Shown here piece by piece: positions 1 to 11,779 of a DNA stretch of 64,000 nucleotides. Numbering within the stretch: position 1 is the first letter of the stretch; every line of letters begins with the position of its first letter. A model generated the notes under the pieces. That model was given only the letters and a program-made list of their open reading frames with translations, did no database searches and was not told the origin of the DNA. The position numbers and the translations under genes are program-made. The DNA is from Pseudoscleropodium purum (taxonomy: Eukaryota > Streptophyta > Bryopsida > Hypnales > Brachytheciaceae). The stretch is from assembly GCA_963969395.1 (NCBI GenBank), contig OZ017797.1, positions 7,130,001-7,194,000 of the forward strand, given 5' to 3'.

Positions 1-1113
1 TATTTTCTATTTTTTCAATAATTGTGATGGAAAAATATATCAATTATATATTTGTGATCCTTTTTGTAAAATTTAAATCAATGTAGATTGAAATATGAAT
101 TATATTGTATCAATTTTGTAATATAATTTTTTTTAATTTATAATTATGTATAGAGAAGAAGGGTAGAATGAAGAACATAACTTTACAATTCATAATTATT
201 TAGAAAACATTTTTTGTTGCAAAAATAGGAATGAAATGTAACTTACAACACAACTTACTAGACTTTTATATTGAATCATTTGAATTGTAATACATGGTTA
301 GAAGCTTCATTTCAATTGCAAGACTTTCAATCTTGACATTTTTTGGATAATAAAAATGGAATTACAAAGAAATTGTCATTCAAGCTTTATTTTCTTAATT
401 GAAATCAAATTTTACGAAAATTTATTTCAAAAGTCACAATTGAATGAGTATTAAGTTTGACTAAGGTGCATTCACTTTGAAGAAGCCTAAACCTATAGAG
501 ACTATTTCCCCTTTACTTAAACCATTTACTATTTATGATTCTATATATTGCTTAGTAATTATTTTAATTAATTAATAAAGACTCCTTAATTTAATTATAA
601 CAAAAATTTATTAAATTTAGGGATTTAGGATCATGGGGTGTGATTTTGACAAACTTGATAAGATGTTTCAAGTCATTCATTATGAATTTCAATGTTCATG
701 ATTGGCAATTAATTATTTAATGCCCTTGTTTCAACTCAAAGCCATGAATTGCAATCTTCTAAAATAAAAAGTATGATTGTAAATAATTCATAAATATTAA
801 TACAATCTTATTATTATTTGGAAATAAGATTCACATACTCAAAGATATTTATGAAGAGAATTAACAATACAAATCAATCGAAAAAAATCTATAGAATATG
901 ATTCTGGTGAAATCCATAATTTTTTGAACAAAATTGTAGGCTTGGACATTTACCACGAATGCAAGGGTGTTTTTTTTTTTACTGTGCTTTACTTCAGTTG
1001 TGAACAATTCAATTAATGTATAAATTATCAATGAAGCTTGGTAAAATTTATAGCCATGATATAATAGGTGTTGTGTAGGTCAAAAAAATACCATTAATAT
1101 TACATTTTTGTAA
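1..1113. other. AT-rich intergenic DNA
   Basis: Visibly AT-rich sequence with short homopolymers and no open frame that looks coding. I see no RNA gene, transposon end or conserved motif before the MITE target site at 1114. Confidence 0.6.
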
Positions 1114-1121
1114 CTCAGTAC

Positions 1122-1347
1122 CAGGGTTGACGAATTTGAACGTCCGCCCCAAAATAGCGTCCGTTTTCCGGACGTCCGGACGCAGCGTCCCGACCGCCGT
1201 CGGAAAGCGGACGGGCGGGGCGGGGCGGACGGCCCGAGGCGGACGCCCAGATCGTGCGGACCAGATCAGTCCGCGCGTCAATCGGACAGCCGTAATCGGG
1301 CGGACGGGCGGATGCTGCGTCCGCGTCCGGACGTCCTGTCAACCCTA
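1122..1347. mobile_element. GC-rich hAT-like MITE with 8-bp target duplication
   Basis: A 226-bp GC-rich island in AT-rich DNA. It starts CAGGGTTGAC and ends GTCAACCCTA, so the termini match as inverted repeats at 9 of 10 positions. It is flanked by an exact 8-bp direct repeat, CTCAGTAC, at 1114-1121 and 1348-1355. An 8-bp duplication and a YAGGG-type terminus are the usual signature of hAT superfamily insertions. The interior is packed with CGTCC/GGACG motifs in both orientations, some forming GGACGTCC palindromes, which could be subterminal transposase-binding repeats (inference). No transposase is encoded, so it would be non-autonomous. The open frames across it are by-products of its GC content. 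Confidence 0.8.
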
Positions 1348-1355
1348 CTCAGTAC

Positions 1356-1715
1356 ATCTTTTGGATTTCCCTTGCATTGTTTTTTTAGCATTTTTGACCT
1401 AATAAACACAAACATGTAGTTCAATAGCAAACCTCCAGGCATTTTGTATAATCAAAATAATGGTTTAAGTAAACAGAGAAGGTGAAATATAGTGAATACA
1501 ATTTAAGTCTACGATTATCTTTAGGTTAGGTTGCTCTAGGTTTTGGATGTTTTTCAACTAAAAACCAACCCCCCAAAATATATTCTTCTTTTGTTAAATA
1601 ATTTATCTCCTGGTCTACTTATATAAATTAAAATGTTGTTTACCAAGGTTCACTTGGCTAGGTTCTATTTTAATTTTCGATATTTTAGCATAAATGGTTT
1701 AGTCCTTTTTCATAT
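1356..1715. other. AT-rich intergenic DNA
   Basis: Between the MITE and the first TTAA-end element. I see no gene or repeat structure in it. Confidence 0.5.
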
Positions 1716-2541
1716 TTAATCCCTAAAGTTCTTTAATAACTATTTTTTTGCCAAAAATGTTCCAAAACTGCAAATTCCACCATGTACATTGCAACTTTGC
1801 AAGATATTAGTATTTGAAGTGACAAAAATCATTTTTGGGCCCTACTAAAAACCGAACACTTCATAAAGTCACATTTATATGAAAAAATGTTCAAAATGGT
1901 GGTGCTTCTTTGGATTTATTCTTCAAGGCATATTGGCTACATGCTTGAAATTTTAGATCAATTGAAATTGTACAACATCTAGGAAAAAAATAGTAAGTAT
2001 AAAGATGTAGAGAATGATTCAAAATACTAATAAAATTGTTAACAATTTTTTTATGGAATTGAAAAATACCAATTTCAATGGTTCTAATATTGATATAAAA
2101 AATCTTTAGTGAATGATTTATTTTTGATATTAAAAATTTTCAGTAAAACAAAAGACTATAAAGTTTATTTTGGAATACAGAATCCAAAACTACTCACCAA
2201 CTAAAATACCCCATAACTTTTGACTCATTGATCAAAATGGAATGATTCAAAGCCTTTTATATACATATAAATTTGGAAAACTAATTTCAGATTTGGATTT
2301 CTCTTCTAAATGATTTTTTAAGATGTACTTGAACTGCCCAAGCTAAGAAACAAATTGCAAATTAGGCAATAGTTTTTTACTCCAATTTCCAAATGTTCTT
2401 AAATTTAGTGCATATGAAACATATTTGTTATTCACATCTTCTATTAAAATTTGGGCCCAAAACATGAATATCTCTAGTTATATGCACTTGTCTAAGATTT
2501 CTATGTTGCCAAAAAATGCAACTTGGTCCTTTAGGAGTTAA
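1716..2541 (+). mobile_element. TTAA-end terminal inverted repeat element, copy A (decayed)
   Basis: Begins TTAATCCCTAAAG and ends CCTTTAGGAGTTAA, a diverged version of the TTAACCCCTAAAG ends seen at 21941-22875. The interior aligns by eye with that copy, for example the stretch around 1855-1930 with 'ggtggtgctt' and the stretch around 1985-2060. No coding capacity is visible. The outer TTAA on both sides would fit a TTAA target duplication followed by CCC-starting inverted repeats, as in piggyBac-type elements, but the superfamily assignment is inference. Confidence 0.6.
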
Positions 2542-2567
2542 GGATGTATAGATTAAAAACTAAAGAA

Positions 2568-2601
2568 ATATATATATATATATATATATATATTTTTATT
2601 T

Positions 2602-2670
<69 letters not shown>

Positions 2671-2672
2671 TA
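2568..2672. repeat. Compound microsatellite (TA)n-(T5-6A)n-(TTA)n
   Basis: A TA run, then T-rich hexamer-like units, then about 14 TTA units. Open frames here are low-complexity artefacts. Confidence 0.95.
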
Positions 2673-2819
2673 TTTTTTTTAAATTTAAATTTAAATTTTT
2701 TTTTTTGCATATTATTTAATTATGTCACCTTTATTTGGGCTGTTAGTTCAAATTGATAATTTCTTACATTTCAAATGATTTTTAGTCTTAAGACTAGTAC
2801 TTACAAAGAAACATAGAAA

Positions 2820-3455
2820 AGAAGGAATTTATAACAAAAAATTAAAAATTAAAAAATATTCTTGAGTACATAACAATTGAATAATTGATATAAGAATTAG
2901 TCCTCAATTGTTAGAATAAATCTAATTAAATTTTTTTTAATGGAATTACTGGAATTACTGGAATTTAAACCTCACCAAAAAAATTTTGAAAAGAAGAAAT
3001 ATTAAATAAAACATAAAAAATTAAAAAATACCTTGAGAACCTAACAATCATATGAAGTAGGCCTTCATTGGTAGAAACAATCTAATGAAATCATTAAAAA
3101 AATAATGGAAATTATGGAATTTAAACTTCCAACAAGAAAATAATGTGGAAAAGAAGAAATGTTAAACAAAACATAAAAAATTAAAAAATACCTTGAGAAC
3201 CTAACAGTCATATGAAGTAGGCCTTCATTGGTAGAAACAATCTAATGAAATCATTAAAAAAAAATAATGAAAATCATGGAATAATTTAAACCTCAAAGAA
3301 GAAATGTTTAACCAAGAAATAAAAAGTAAAAAGTAAAAAGTACCTTGAGAATATAGCAATCATATGAATTATTTAGTCATGAATTGTTGGAAACAATCTA
3401 ATGAAATTAGATTTCAAAAAAATGATGGAAATAATGGAAACTAAATAAACTCTAT
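2820..3455. repeat. Tandem array of four diverged ~145-173 bp units
   Basis: The anchor 'gaagaaat' (gaaggaat in the first unit) recurs at 2820, 2993, 3153 and 3298. Each is followed by 'aaaaaattaaaaaatacct(tg)agaac', then 'cattggtagaaacaatctaatgaaat', in progressively diverged form. Units 2 and 3 are the most alike. It is non-coding. Confidence 0.85.
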
Positions 3456-5341
3456 GTTCAAATGTTTTCAATGGAAAATTTGCCAAATCATAAATCTAAT
3501 CTTACTAGCATGCATATTGCTAGTCACATACATATTCTTCTAGTTAATTCTATCCTAAACTAATTATTTTAAATATTTCCTTCAATCTCCTCACTCAGAA
3601 AATTTATTTCCTTCTACAATCTATTTGTTTTACTTTAATTTTAGCATTCCTTTCCTTAAGTTTCGTGATTGTATTACATTTTGACTTTCTTGATTTTCAA
3701 AGTAGGAAACAAACAATACAAGGCTAGCCTCCCGTGGTCTCTATTTTCTTAGTGAATCAATCATTATTTTTATGAATAAACAATTATGTATTTACTTAGG
3801 ATTCAAAAAAGAATTAATGGAGTAAATTATAGTCAAAGTAACCCTACGATGTCAAAAAAGAGTTGCAATTCCTTGAATCCCTATTTCACAAACTTCCCAC
3901 ATTTATCTACTTCTAGACTAATCGATAAATTCAAATCAACAAATTTTTAGATCTCAAGATAGTCATTTGTTAATGTTTGGAAAAACATCCCCATGTTTAT
4001 ATACATTTTCTGATGTTCTCCAATCTAGATGTATTGGTATTTTGCATACATTAGTCTTCAAATAAAACACTATTTTATTTGATTTTCTATAATTGCTAAT
4101 GTTGGACTCACTGAAGTTCAATTTGAATCAGTGAAATGGGGCACAAAATGGCCCACCTCAAGCTTTTTGAAAACTTAAACAAGCTCTATGATTGATATTA
4201 CCTTTCATCTTTCATGAATTATATAACATGTAACATACTGATTATAGTGTACATGTAAAGCTTTCAATTGTTTATTTCATAATTGTCATGATTCCATTAT
4301 ATGTTTTTTAAAATTTTGAATCTTAATATTTTTCTTTTATTGTAAAAAAACATTCATTTCTCTCAAGCATTATAATATAGATTTATATCTATTTCAAAAT
4401 GAATATTTGAACTAATTAATTTGAAATTTGAATGAAGTAAAAATAACTAAAATAATTAGTTAATATCTTGAGGAGTCAAATGACCATTGAAATTTTAAAC
4501 AATTATGTGAGATAAAAATAAAAAATTAATTTCATTAGCCAAAGAAAAATTTATATATTTTAAAAATCTACCATAGCATTGGTAAATTATAATTATGTGC
4601 TATATATGATTATTATATATAAAATATTGTGTTATATAATTCCTCTAATATAGTGTATAGTAGAAATTAAAGAATTGGATGCCAAAGTTACTTAAAAATT
4701 TTCAAAAGCTTTGTATACAGTAGATTCAATTGAATTTCTAACATTTAACATTCAAGGTTTGCAAAACAATTTTGAATGTACTTTTTGTCTATTTTTCAAT
4801 GTTTGAGGGAAATTTCCTTTATGTTTTTAGGTTGGTGATTGGAAGTGCTCTAGCATTTTCCACGGTATTAGAGTTTATTTTATTGTCAATAGTCCCCCTT
4901 CAATTTTTTAAATACTAGTTGTATTCATTTTTCAATGGCCCTTTCAATGGTGTATAATTTGTACTGCATTTCTTTGATCATCTCGATTTACGTTGTATAT
5001 TAACAAATTGTGGTTTTGAAGGTCATCCATTATAAAAAGACTTTCCTTTAAGTGGATATGTGGAAGTATGTTATGATGATTCATTGGGCAGGCTTGATTT
5101 GAAGTGATGGGTGCATGATCTTAGTGTTTGCAAATTCTTTGGCCTTGTGGTCCATGCAGGCTAAAAAAAAGGGTATTGTGTGCATCAAAGCAGGTATGAT
5201 TAAGAAAAGATGAAGATACATTCTCCTTTGGAATTTTATTGTTTGGTTGTTCTATGATTTATGGATTTACTGGGGCTTAACATTAATTGCTTGGTGTATT
5301 TCTTAGGATACATTATGGTAGGCGTACCACCTTGATTTGCA
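3456..5341. other. AT-rich intergenic DNA
   Basis: No coding frame, RNA gene or transposon boundary that I can support. Short A/T runs dominate. Confidence 0.5.
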
Positions 5342-5738
5342 TTAGTTTCTCCCCTTGTCTCTCAAAAAATTTATAGGTCATTGATTTAAGAAAATGCTTA
5401 CCCCCAAAATTGCCGTTGATTTCTCAAAAAATCACAAGCCGTTGATCTTGTGAGATTTAATTTGAGCCATCCAAATATGAAATATTGGATATGGATACAA
5501 TACTGTATACAAATATGTATTGAATATGGGTATTGAATATAGATACAATACCACATACAAATATGTACTGAATATTGAATACATATTGAACATTGAATAT
5601 AGATATTGGATACGAATATAATATTGGATGTAGATATAAATACATACTCAATATTGAACACAGATACTAGATACGGATACAAGATGAATTGTCCCATATC
5701 GATTGTCAAAGAAGTTAGTTTCTGAAATTACAAGAGTG
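5342..5738 (+). repeat. Dispersed repeat with internal GATAC-type minisatellite, copy 1
   Basis: This block has a clear inverted partner at 26478-26841. Shared landmarks are 'attagttkc..cccc', 'tctcaaaaaattta', 'gcttaccc.caaaattg' and 'aaatcacaagccgtt'. A run of degenerate 'gatacaaatat' / 'gatattgaatac' units follows (about 5478-5685), and the block closes at 'cccatat.gattgtca' and 'attacaagag'. It has no coding capacity beyond frames created by the minisatellite. Confidence 0.8.
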
Positions 5739-5966
5739 GGGAGGGGTGGTTAAAAATAAAAGTTTCAAAATTTTAAAACCTGAAATTTTGAAATTTCAAT
5801 GTATTGTGACACAAATTGAAAAGTAGCACTAATTATTAGACTTTTTCAATATACATGCCAAATGAATCTTTGGTTGTCTTTTGAGCTTACCTCATTTGCA
5901 AGAGCAATCAATTGAGTAGTAGAAAAAGAATTCTATCACCACAAATGGGGACTAAAGCTTTGTGTA

Positions 5967-6375
5967 AACCTCTAAAAGATTTTGACTATGTTTTCACCTA
6001 AACTGCTTCAAATTTGTTATTTCTAGTACAAGTACCAAATTTTTGGACACATATAACCATAGGATCTTGTAGAATGCTGGTTTGAAAAGATGTGCAAATT
6101 TTTTTTAGAAATGTCCATCATGTAGATAGAAAGGTAATAGCATTTGAAGTGACAAAAATCCTTCTTTGGGCCCTACAAAAAAACCAAGCAACTACACTTC
6201 ACAAGATTACATTTGTATTGAAAAAAGGGCCAAAATGGTAGTATTGTAAGAACAAATTCTTCAAATCAAGTTGGCTATATGTTCAAAAATATTTAGATCA
6301 TTTTGTATTGTACAACATATAGAAATAGAATGATGCAGAGAATGATTCAAAATTCAAAATTATTAACAATTTATT
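5967..6375 (+). mobile_element. TTAA-end element, copy B (truncated)
   Basis: The left-end region ('gactatgttttcacc' near 5983) and interior ('gtgacaaaaatc', 'gggccctac', then 'acaacatatag') match copies A, C and D. The right half and closing inverted repeat are not recognisable, so this copy appears truncated near 6375. The left terminus itself is degraded. Confidence 0.55.
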
Positions 6376-6931
6376 TACAAAAAACTCTTTTTGAAGTCTA
6401 GTTCTAGCATAAAAAATTCAATGTTGAAAATAAATGATTATGAATTTCCTATTCAAGATTTTGTGCAAGGGTGTTTATTGCAAATTTCCATTTTCTAGTG
6501 TTGAGGGCTCTTGGAAATGAACCTCAAATACAAAAAATTGTAGACAATAAATCTCATTAGAAATCCATTTAAAAAAATTATAGAGTAGATTTTGAAAAAC
6601 TAGTAATTAGTTGAAGTTATGCATGTTATGCCCTTTAACTTCATATTTTTTTGGCAACCAATTTTTTAGGATTGACATGTGAAGAAGACTCATTGATTTC
6701 AAATCACATTTACAATTTTAACACCCTCATGATCAATTGAAACATTATAACCTTTCAATTTATAAGCAATATTATTGTGTTTTCATTTCCCATTTGATCT
6801 CTTTCATGTCTAATTTGAATTTCTATTGTTATAAGTTTTTTTTAATTGATAAAACTTATAAAAATGTTAGCTTTCTGTTCAAGTTAAAGTAAATTCCAAG
6901 AAGCTCTAAAAAGACTTAGGGCATTTAAGGA
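6376..6931. other. AT-rich intergenic DNA
   Basis: No gene visible. It may contain further decayed repeat sequence, since it lies between two copies of the TTAA-end family. Confidence 0.4.
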
Positions 6932-7853
6932 TTAACCCCTAAAGTAGTAGCCTTGTGTTTTTGGCAACATAATTTCTTTGGGCAAGTGCATGTGAGTGGA
7001 GATTTGACTTACTTAGGCTGAAATTATTTTACAAGGTGTTAACAAAAAATATCTTCAATGAGTACTAAATTTCATTTCATTTGAGTACACAAGTGAAAAG
7101 TTATGATATAAAATGTTGTTTGTTTTCCAAATTTGGCAAGCCAAGCAAATAAATAAAAAAATCACTTTTTTCAAAAAAATATAAATTTGAAATTGGTTCT
7201 CTAGATTTATATGTATATGAAAAACTTTGAATCATTCCATTTTTATCAATGAGATGAAAGTTATAAGGAGTTTTAGTTTGAGGGCACTATAATGGATTTT
7301 CTACTCTAAAATAAACTTTGAAGTTGTTTATTTAACTAAATTTTCAATATTTTTGGAAAAAAATAAGATCATAGGATGTAGATTTTTTATTACGAAATTA
7401 TTACCATTGGGATTCACATTTTTCAATTCTATAATTAAATTATTAATAATTTAGTATTTTAATTCATTCTCTATTTATTTCTACTTACTTTTTTTTCCTA
7501 TATGTTGTACAGTTCCAAACGCACTAAAATTTTTCAAGCATCTAGCCAACTTGCCTTGAAGAATGAATCCAAAGAATTGCAATCAATTTGGAAATTCCTT
7601 CATACAAATGTGACCTTGTAAAGTGTAGCTTCCCAGTTATTTACAAGGCCAAAAAGAGTTTTTTTTGTCAATTCAGAAGCTAATATCTTGCAAACTACGC
7701 AATGAAAATTTTTGAAATTTTTCTCCAACTTCTCAATCTAGCATACTACAAGATATTATAGTTGGGTGTCTTAAAAAAAATTGAATTTGTTTTAGAAATA
7801 ACAGTTTTAAAGTGTTTTTGGTGAAAACATAGCCAAGGAACTATAGGGGTTAA
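6932..7853 (-). mobile_element. TTAA-end terminal inverted repeat element, copy C
   Basis: A 922-bp block bounded by TTAACCCCTAAAG at 6932 and TATAGGGGTTAA ending at 7853. The interior is the reverse complement of copies A and D, for example 'ggtgaaaacatag' near 7820, 'cttcatacaaatgtgacc' near 7600 and 'cctatatgttgtac' near 7498. The family order is preserved from end to end, so this is a near full-length copy. No transposase frame is present. Confidence 0.7.
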
Positions 7854-9590
7854 CTAATAAATAAATGGTTGGAACACTTGAAGGAATGGAGAAAATTTCA
7901 CTAAATTTATTTATTTTGACAAAACATAAAGAATCATATGTTGCACATGATGGAACAAATATATTGAGCCATAGAAAGATTGTTCTATCTATGCAAAACT
8001 AACTTAGTGACTATACAAAATTGAAAAAACAATGAGAGGTGGGGTGGCATCTATAAGGCTTGATTCCATCAATTTACAAGTCTTTTCTATATTTTCTTTT
8101 CAAAAAAGACTCTCTATACTATAATAGATTTTTTGAAAATTGAAATATAGAAATACCCAAAAAATTATATATTATTTAGGCATGTTGGGTCCTAAAACTA
8201 ACATGTTGACATTTTACAATGATCTTCATGTCAATTGAAATGAAAAATAAAAAAATTTGAATTTTACAAAAACATTTGCACAATTGTGTAATTGTAGGGG
8301 GTGAAATTAGTGTGTGGATTCTTCTAAACCTTTAGCCTCTATCTTTGTCTTAAATAGAAAAAATTACAATAAAAATAAGTGTTTAACTTTCCTTCCTAAT
8401 CAAGTTAAATTTCATACTAATCTGGTTTTTCTATTATTGAAAAAACAAACTAAATCATTTATTTACTATTTTGTTAATATTTTAAATGACTTAGTGTATA
8501 TATTTGTGTGTGATTGTGTGTGTGTTTTGTATGTGAGTGTCCTTTATTTTTTTTGAGTCTTCACGTAATTGAAAAGATGTGTCTTACATCTAAAAAACTT
8601 GATCTCCTTGAGATAGAAGATGCTAACAAACTTGTAGCACAATAGAAAGTAATAGGAAGTTAGAAGTATTCTCTACCTTTTGATTTGGTAAATTAGGAAT
8701 GATGCGCACTTCTACATATTTTCAATGTTGGTGTTTTCCTAATTAATCTATGCATTTTAGATAATGTGTATGAATCTAATCTTTGTTTTGAAATGAGGAA
8801 TTCTACAAAAAAATAAAAATTAGAAATAAATTTGGAGATAGATGGTAAGTTAATTCTTTAAATTGAAAACTCATTTTTTTCTATAAATATTGACCATTGA
8901 ACTTTTACCTTTTCTAAAATCCAACTTCCTATTCACTCTACATATGGATAAAAAGCATGGCTAACAAAGTGACAACTCAACTTACATGCCACGCATTTTG
9001 TACCTTTGTATAGGAAAACTTGTCAAAAGATATACTATGGGCACCCTTTGTTGTCTTCCACGCCTAGTGAGCACCATCATTCTTTTCAATTGTCGTCGCT
9101 TCCCCCCTACTTCCTTTCAAAACAAGCTAAAACATTCAATGAGAGTGTTAATCACCTTCACTTGCCTAGAGGATGAAGAAAAGAAAAAAAGAATGCAAGT
9201 TTGACTTGTATGAAGAACGCATGCATACTATCGCCCATTGCTGCCCACTACCAACCCTATTTGCAATTGGGATGCTTACTATTATTGCAAAATTCATTTT
9301 TATGTTGAACCCTATAGGTAGCTAGAAGGAGATTTCATATCACAGCTTTTAGCATGTATGATTTAGATGTACACTATATGAGTAAGTTCTTAAAGTATTT
9401 TCTTTAGATGTGGTTGAAACCAACACAAGATTCCCATATTTAATTCTCAAGTTTTTGTAAATTACAAAATTTGAAAGTTCCTTTTTATTTGGAATGTGAC
9501 AATAGAATAGGGAAGGCACCCTCATGAAATTTACAGTCCATGGACTAATCAAGGACTAATTGATGCAGAAATAAGGGTAACTACAGGTAG
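7854..9590. other. AT-rich intergenic DNA with a short TG repeat
   Basis: A TG-rich microsatellite lies at about 8504-8530. Short open frames at 8314-8556 and 8986-9204 have no recognisable motif, and I do not call them genes. Confidence 0.45.
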
Positions 9591-9639
9591 TAGGACGGAA
9601 GGATACACTTTCAATAGTGTTTGCTTCAGTTTTGTTTCA

Positions 9640-10094
9640 AGCATAACTTCTAGAACAATATTCGGAACAATGTGAGGAGATTCGATCCTACCCAACCATT
9701 TGCAATGAGCTTCAAGGACGACAATATAAAGTCAATACCAATTACTCAATCCTATTCCCAATCTGACCCTAACCTAATTACCAGGGAACGCTTTCTAAGA
9801 CCAAAAGCATGCTGCATGATTCCCAAAGCAAGTCAAGTGTACCCAGTAATAGCTGGATTGTAACTCGACCAACTTCTCTAAGTGAAGCTGATTGTTCTAG
9901 CGCGGCTATTATTGCTCTTGCTACTTTGTTTTGTCCAATCTAGGGACCATACTTCAGTTATCCTATTGCATCACAATCTTCGAGTGAAGAAAGAATAGCT
10001 CTGTTTTAGGGACTTTATTCATTATGGCCAACAAGGCACTTTCATCTATATATGGGCAATTCAACCAGGGATAAGAATTTATGCTAACTTGACT
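9640..10094 (+). pseudogene. Unrecognised gene relic, copy 1 (inverted partner at 28955)
   Basis: This segment aligns over nearly its whole length with the reverse complement of 28955-29455. At peptide level copy 1 reads EQCEEIRSYPT and copy 2 EQCVNCELQSYP. Further on, copy 1 switches frame and reads LITRERFLRPKA against LITRDRFLKPKA in copy 2. The protein-level agreement with a frame change in copy 1 suggests an ancestral coding 3' end, now broken here. Homology continues past the stop through 'atggccaac.aggcactttcatctata'. I do not recognise the family. A Ty1/copia element lies about 1 kb downstream. Confidence 0.55.
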
Positions 10095-11044
10095 GGATTT
10101 CGAGTTGACTGGATTTCGAGTGATAGGTTTGGCTTTTGATTTGGCTTTTGATTTGGCTTTTCTCATCCGTTGGTAGTCTAATCAATGAACCTAGTCACCC
10201 ACATCACCGCTAAAACACGCTAGCAATGTGCCACACGATCTATGGCCTTGCTTCGAGACTGACAAAGGCGGAGAGGCCTCTCCATTGCGGGTACGGAATA
10301 TCGTGAAAGAAAAAGGACTCCAGGATATACAAACTATAGGTCAACGATTGAAGTGTAGCCAATCTTTGTTATTCCGCTCTACCATAGTCTGGTAATTTGA
10401 AGGGATTCAAAACCCTCGATATAACCATAAATCTCTACTTTGGGGCAGTGAGAAGATCCGACAACACAGCTACTGCACTACAATTGAAGCACAAGTGGTT
10501 GCAGTAACAAGATACATATGCGTGGCAATGTGTGTCATCTTCCATGACCCACATTCGGAATTTAGATATCAAGAGCCCTAAATTATGCATCGCGGAGATA
10601 GAAATAAGTTGTGAATGGAAATTTGCATCAAAGTGAGACAAAAGCTAGGTTGAACAAAGGCATTGATCCAGACGCGCATCTAGAGTGTAATCTTCAAGTA
10701 ATACCGACAGACTTCCTTTGGTAAGTGATTTAAAAAGTCACAAGAGAGAGGCTGCATAACATCTAAGTTCAGCTTGCAAGTAAGTGCATTCAATTTGCAG
10801 CCCGCGTCACAGAAAAAACACAATGTCACATATGATTGAGGACTTCAATCAGAAACCCAAAGCTCAATGTATCCCTATGATTCTTCCTAAATCAACAGGC
10901 ATAATCTACATTTGATCCTAGCCAGAACAATTGCCAAGGTGTAACCCAATCACAATTTACGTTACAATAGGCTCTACATCCATACAAGATGGCCCTAGCT
11001 TAAAGACAACAACATTCATAAGCTAAGCCACAAGTTTAAGTCTT
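10095..11044. other. Flank of the copia insertion; three 12-bp tandem units
   Basis: Less AT-rich than the surrounding DNA. Three tandem 'gatttggctttt' units occur at about 10126-10161. The sequence could be intron or 3' untranslated DNA of a disrupted minus-strand gene continuing from 16788 onward, but I cannot show exons. Confidence 0.3.
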
Positions 11045-11049
11045 GAAAC

Positions 11050-11302
11050 TGTTGAAATAGCGTCATGAATTCACAATCAAGTGCACACCTTAGTCAACAT
11101 CTACCATCTGTAACTGAACCAATAGTGTTAAGCAGACTAGATTAGCTTGTAATTGATACTAGTACAATTGTTAGCTCACAACTATAACGCTAGAGAAGTT
11201 AGTGGAGATCATAACAATAAAGTTGTAAACTGTATGTATTCTGATGCTTTAATAACACATCGTATGCAACGTTAATGACATCACAGATTTGTAATTTTGT
11301 CA
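11050..11302 (+). repeat. 5' LTR of the copia element
   Basis: 253 bp, starting TGTTGAAATAG and ending TTTTGTCA. It matches 16574-16787 closely from 'gactagattagcttgtaa' to the end. It contains about 40 bp, centred near 11110, that are missing from the 3' LTR. Confidence 0.9.
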
Positions 11303-11314
11303 TGGTATTAGAGC
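11303..11314 (+). promoter_or_regulatory. Primer-binding site, initiator tRNA-Met type
   Basis: TGGTATTAGAGC follows the LTR end with no spacer. It differs by one base from the common plant copia site TGGTATCAGAGC. Confidence 0.8.
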
Positions 11315-11361
11315 GCATTTGAGATCTGGAGTAAGGTTCACAGTGATCAGGATGAGTTAAG

Positions 11362-11535
11362 CATTGAGAGAGATAGGACAACATCAATCAGAGATCATTG
11401 AGAGAGATAGGATAGCATCAATCAAAGAGCATCGAGAGAGATAGGACAACATCAATCAGAGAGCATCAAGAGAGATAGGATAACATCGATCATAGAGCAT
11501 CGAGAGAGATAGGACAACATTGATCAGAGAGCATC
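11362..11535 (+). repeat. 34-bp minisatellite in the copia leader
   Basis: The motif gagagagatagga starts at 11366, 11400, 11434, 11468 (one base changed) and 11502. This is an exact 34-bp period over five units, lying in the untranslated leader between the primer-binding site and gag. Confidence 0.9.
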
Positions 11536-11779
11536 GATTAAATAGCATTGATCAATGAGCATCGACCAAAGAGAAGCAATCAAAAGAAGGTATATAGTAA
11601 AAACTTGGTTAAGTTAAAGTGATCAAATTGAATTAAGAGAAGAGTATATAGTAAGACCTTAGTTGAGTTAGAGTGATCGAGAGTAAATCAATTAGAAGAA
11701 GATAAGAGCTCGGTTGAGCTAGGAAGCACAACATTCTCCTAAATTTGAGTTAGTTGAGTAGTAGAGAGTTGTAAGGAAG

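Noticed and set aside
1048..1402. Arg/Pro-rich open frames over the GC-rich island
   Set aside because: The island has hAT-type ends and target duplication, and the frames are a composition effect.
11362..11535. 34-bp repeats as a CRISPR array
   Set aside because: The units are contiguous with no unique spacers and lie in a retrotransposon leader of a plant genome.
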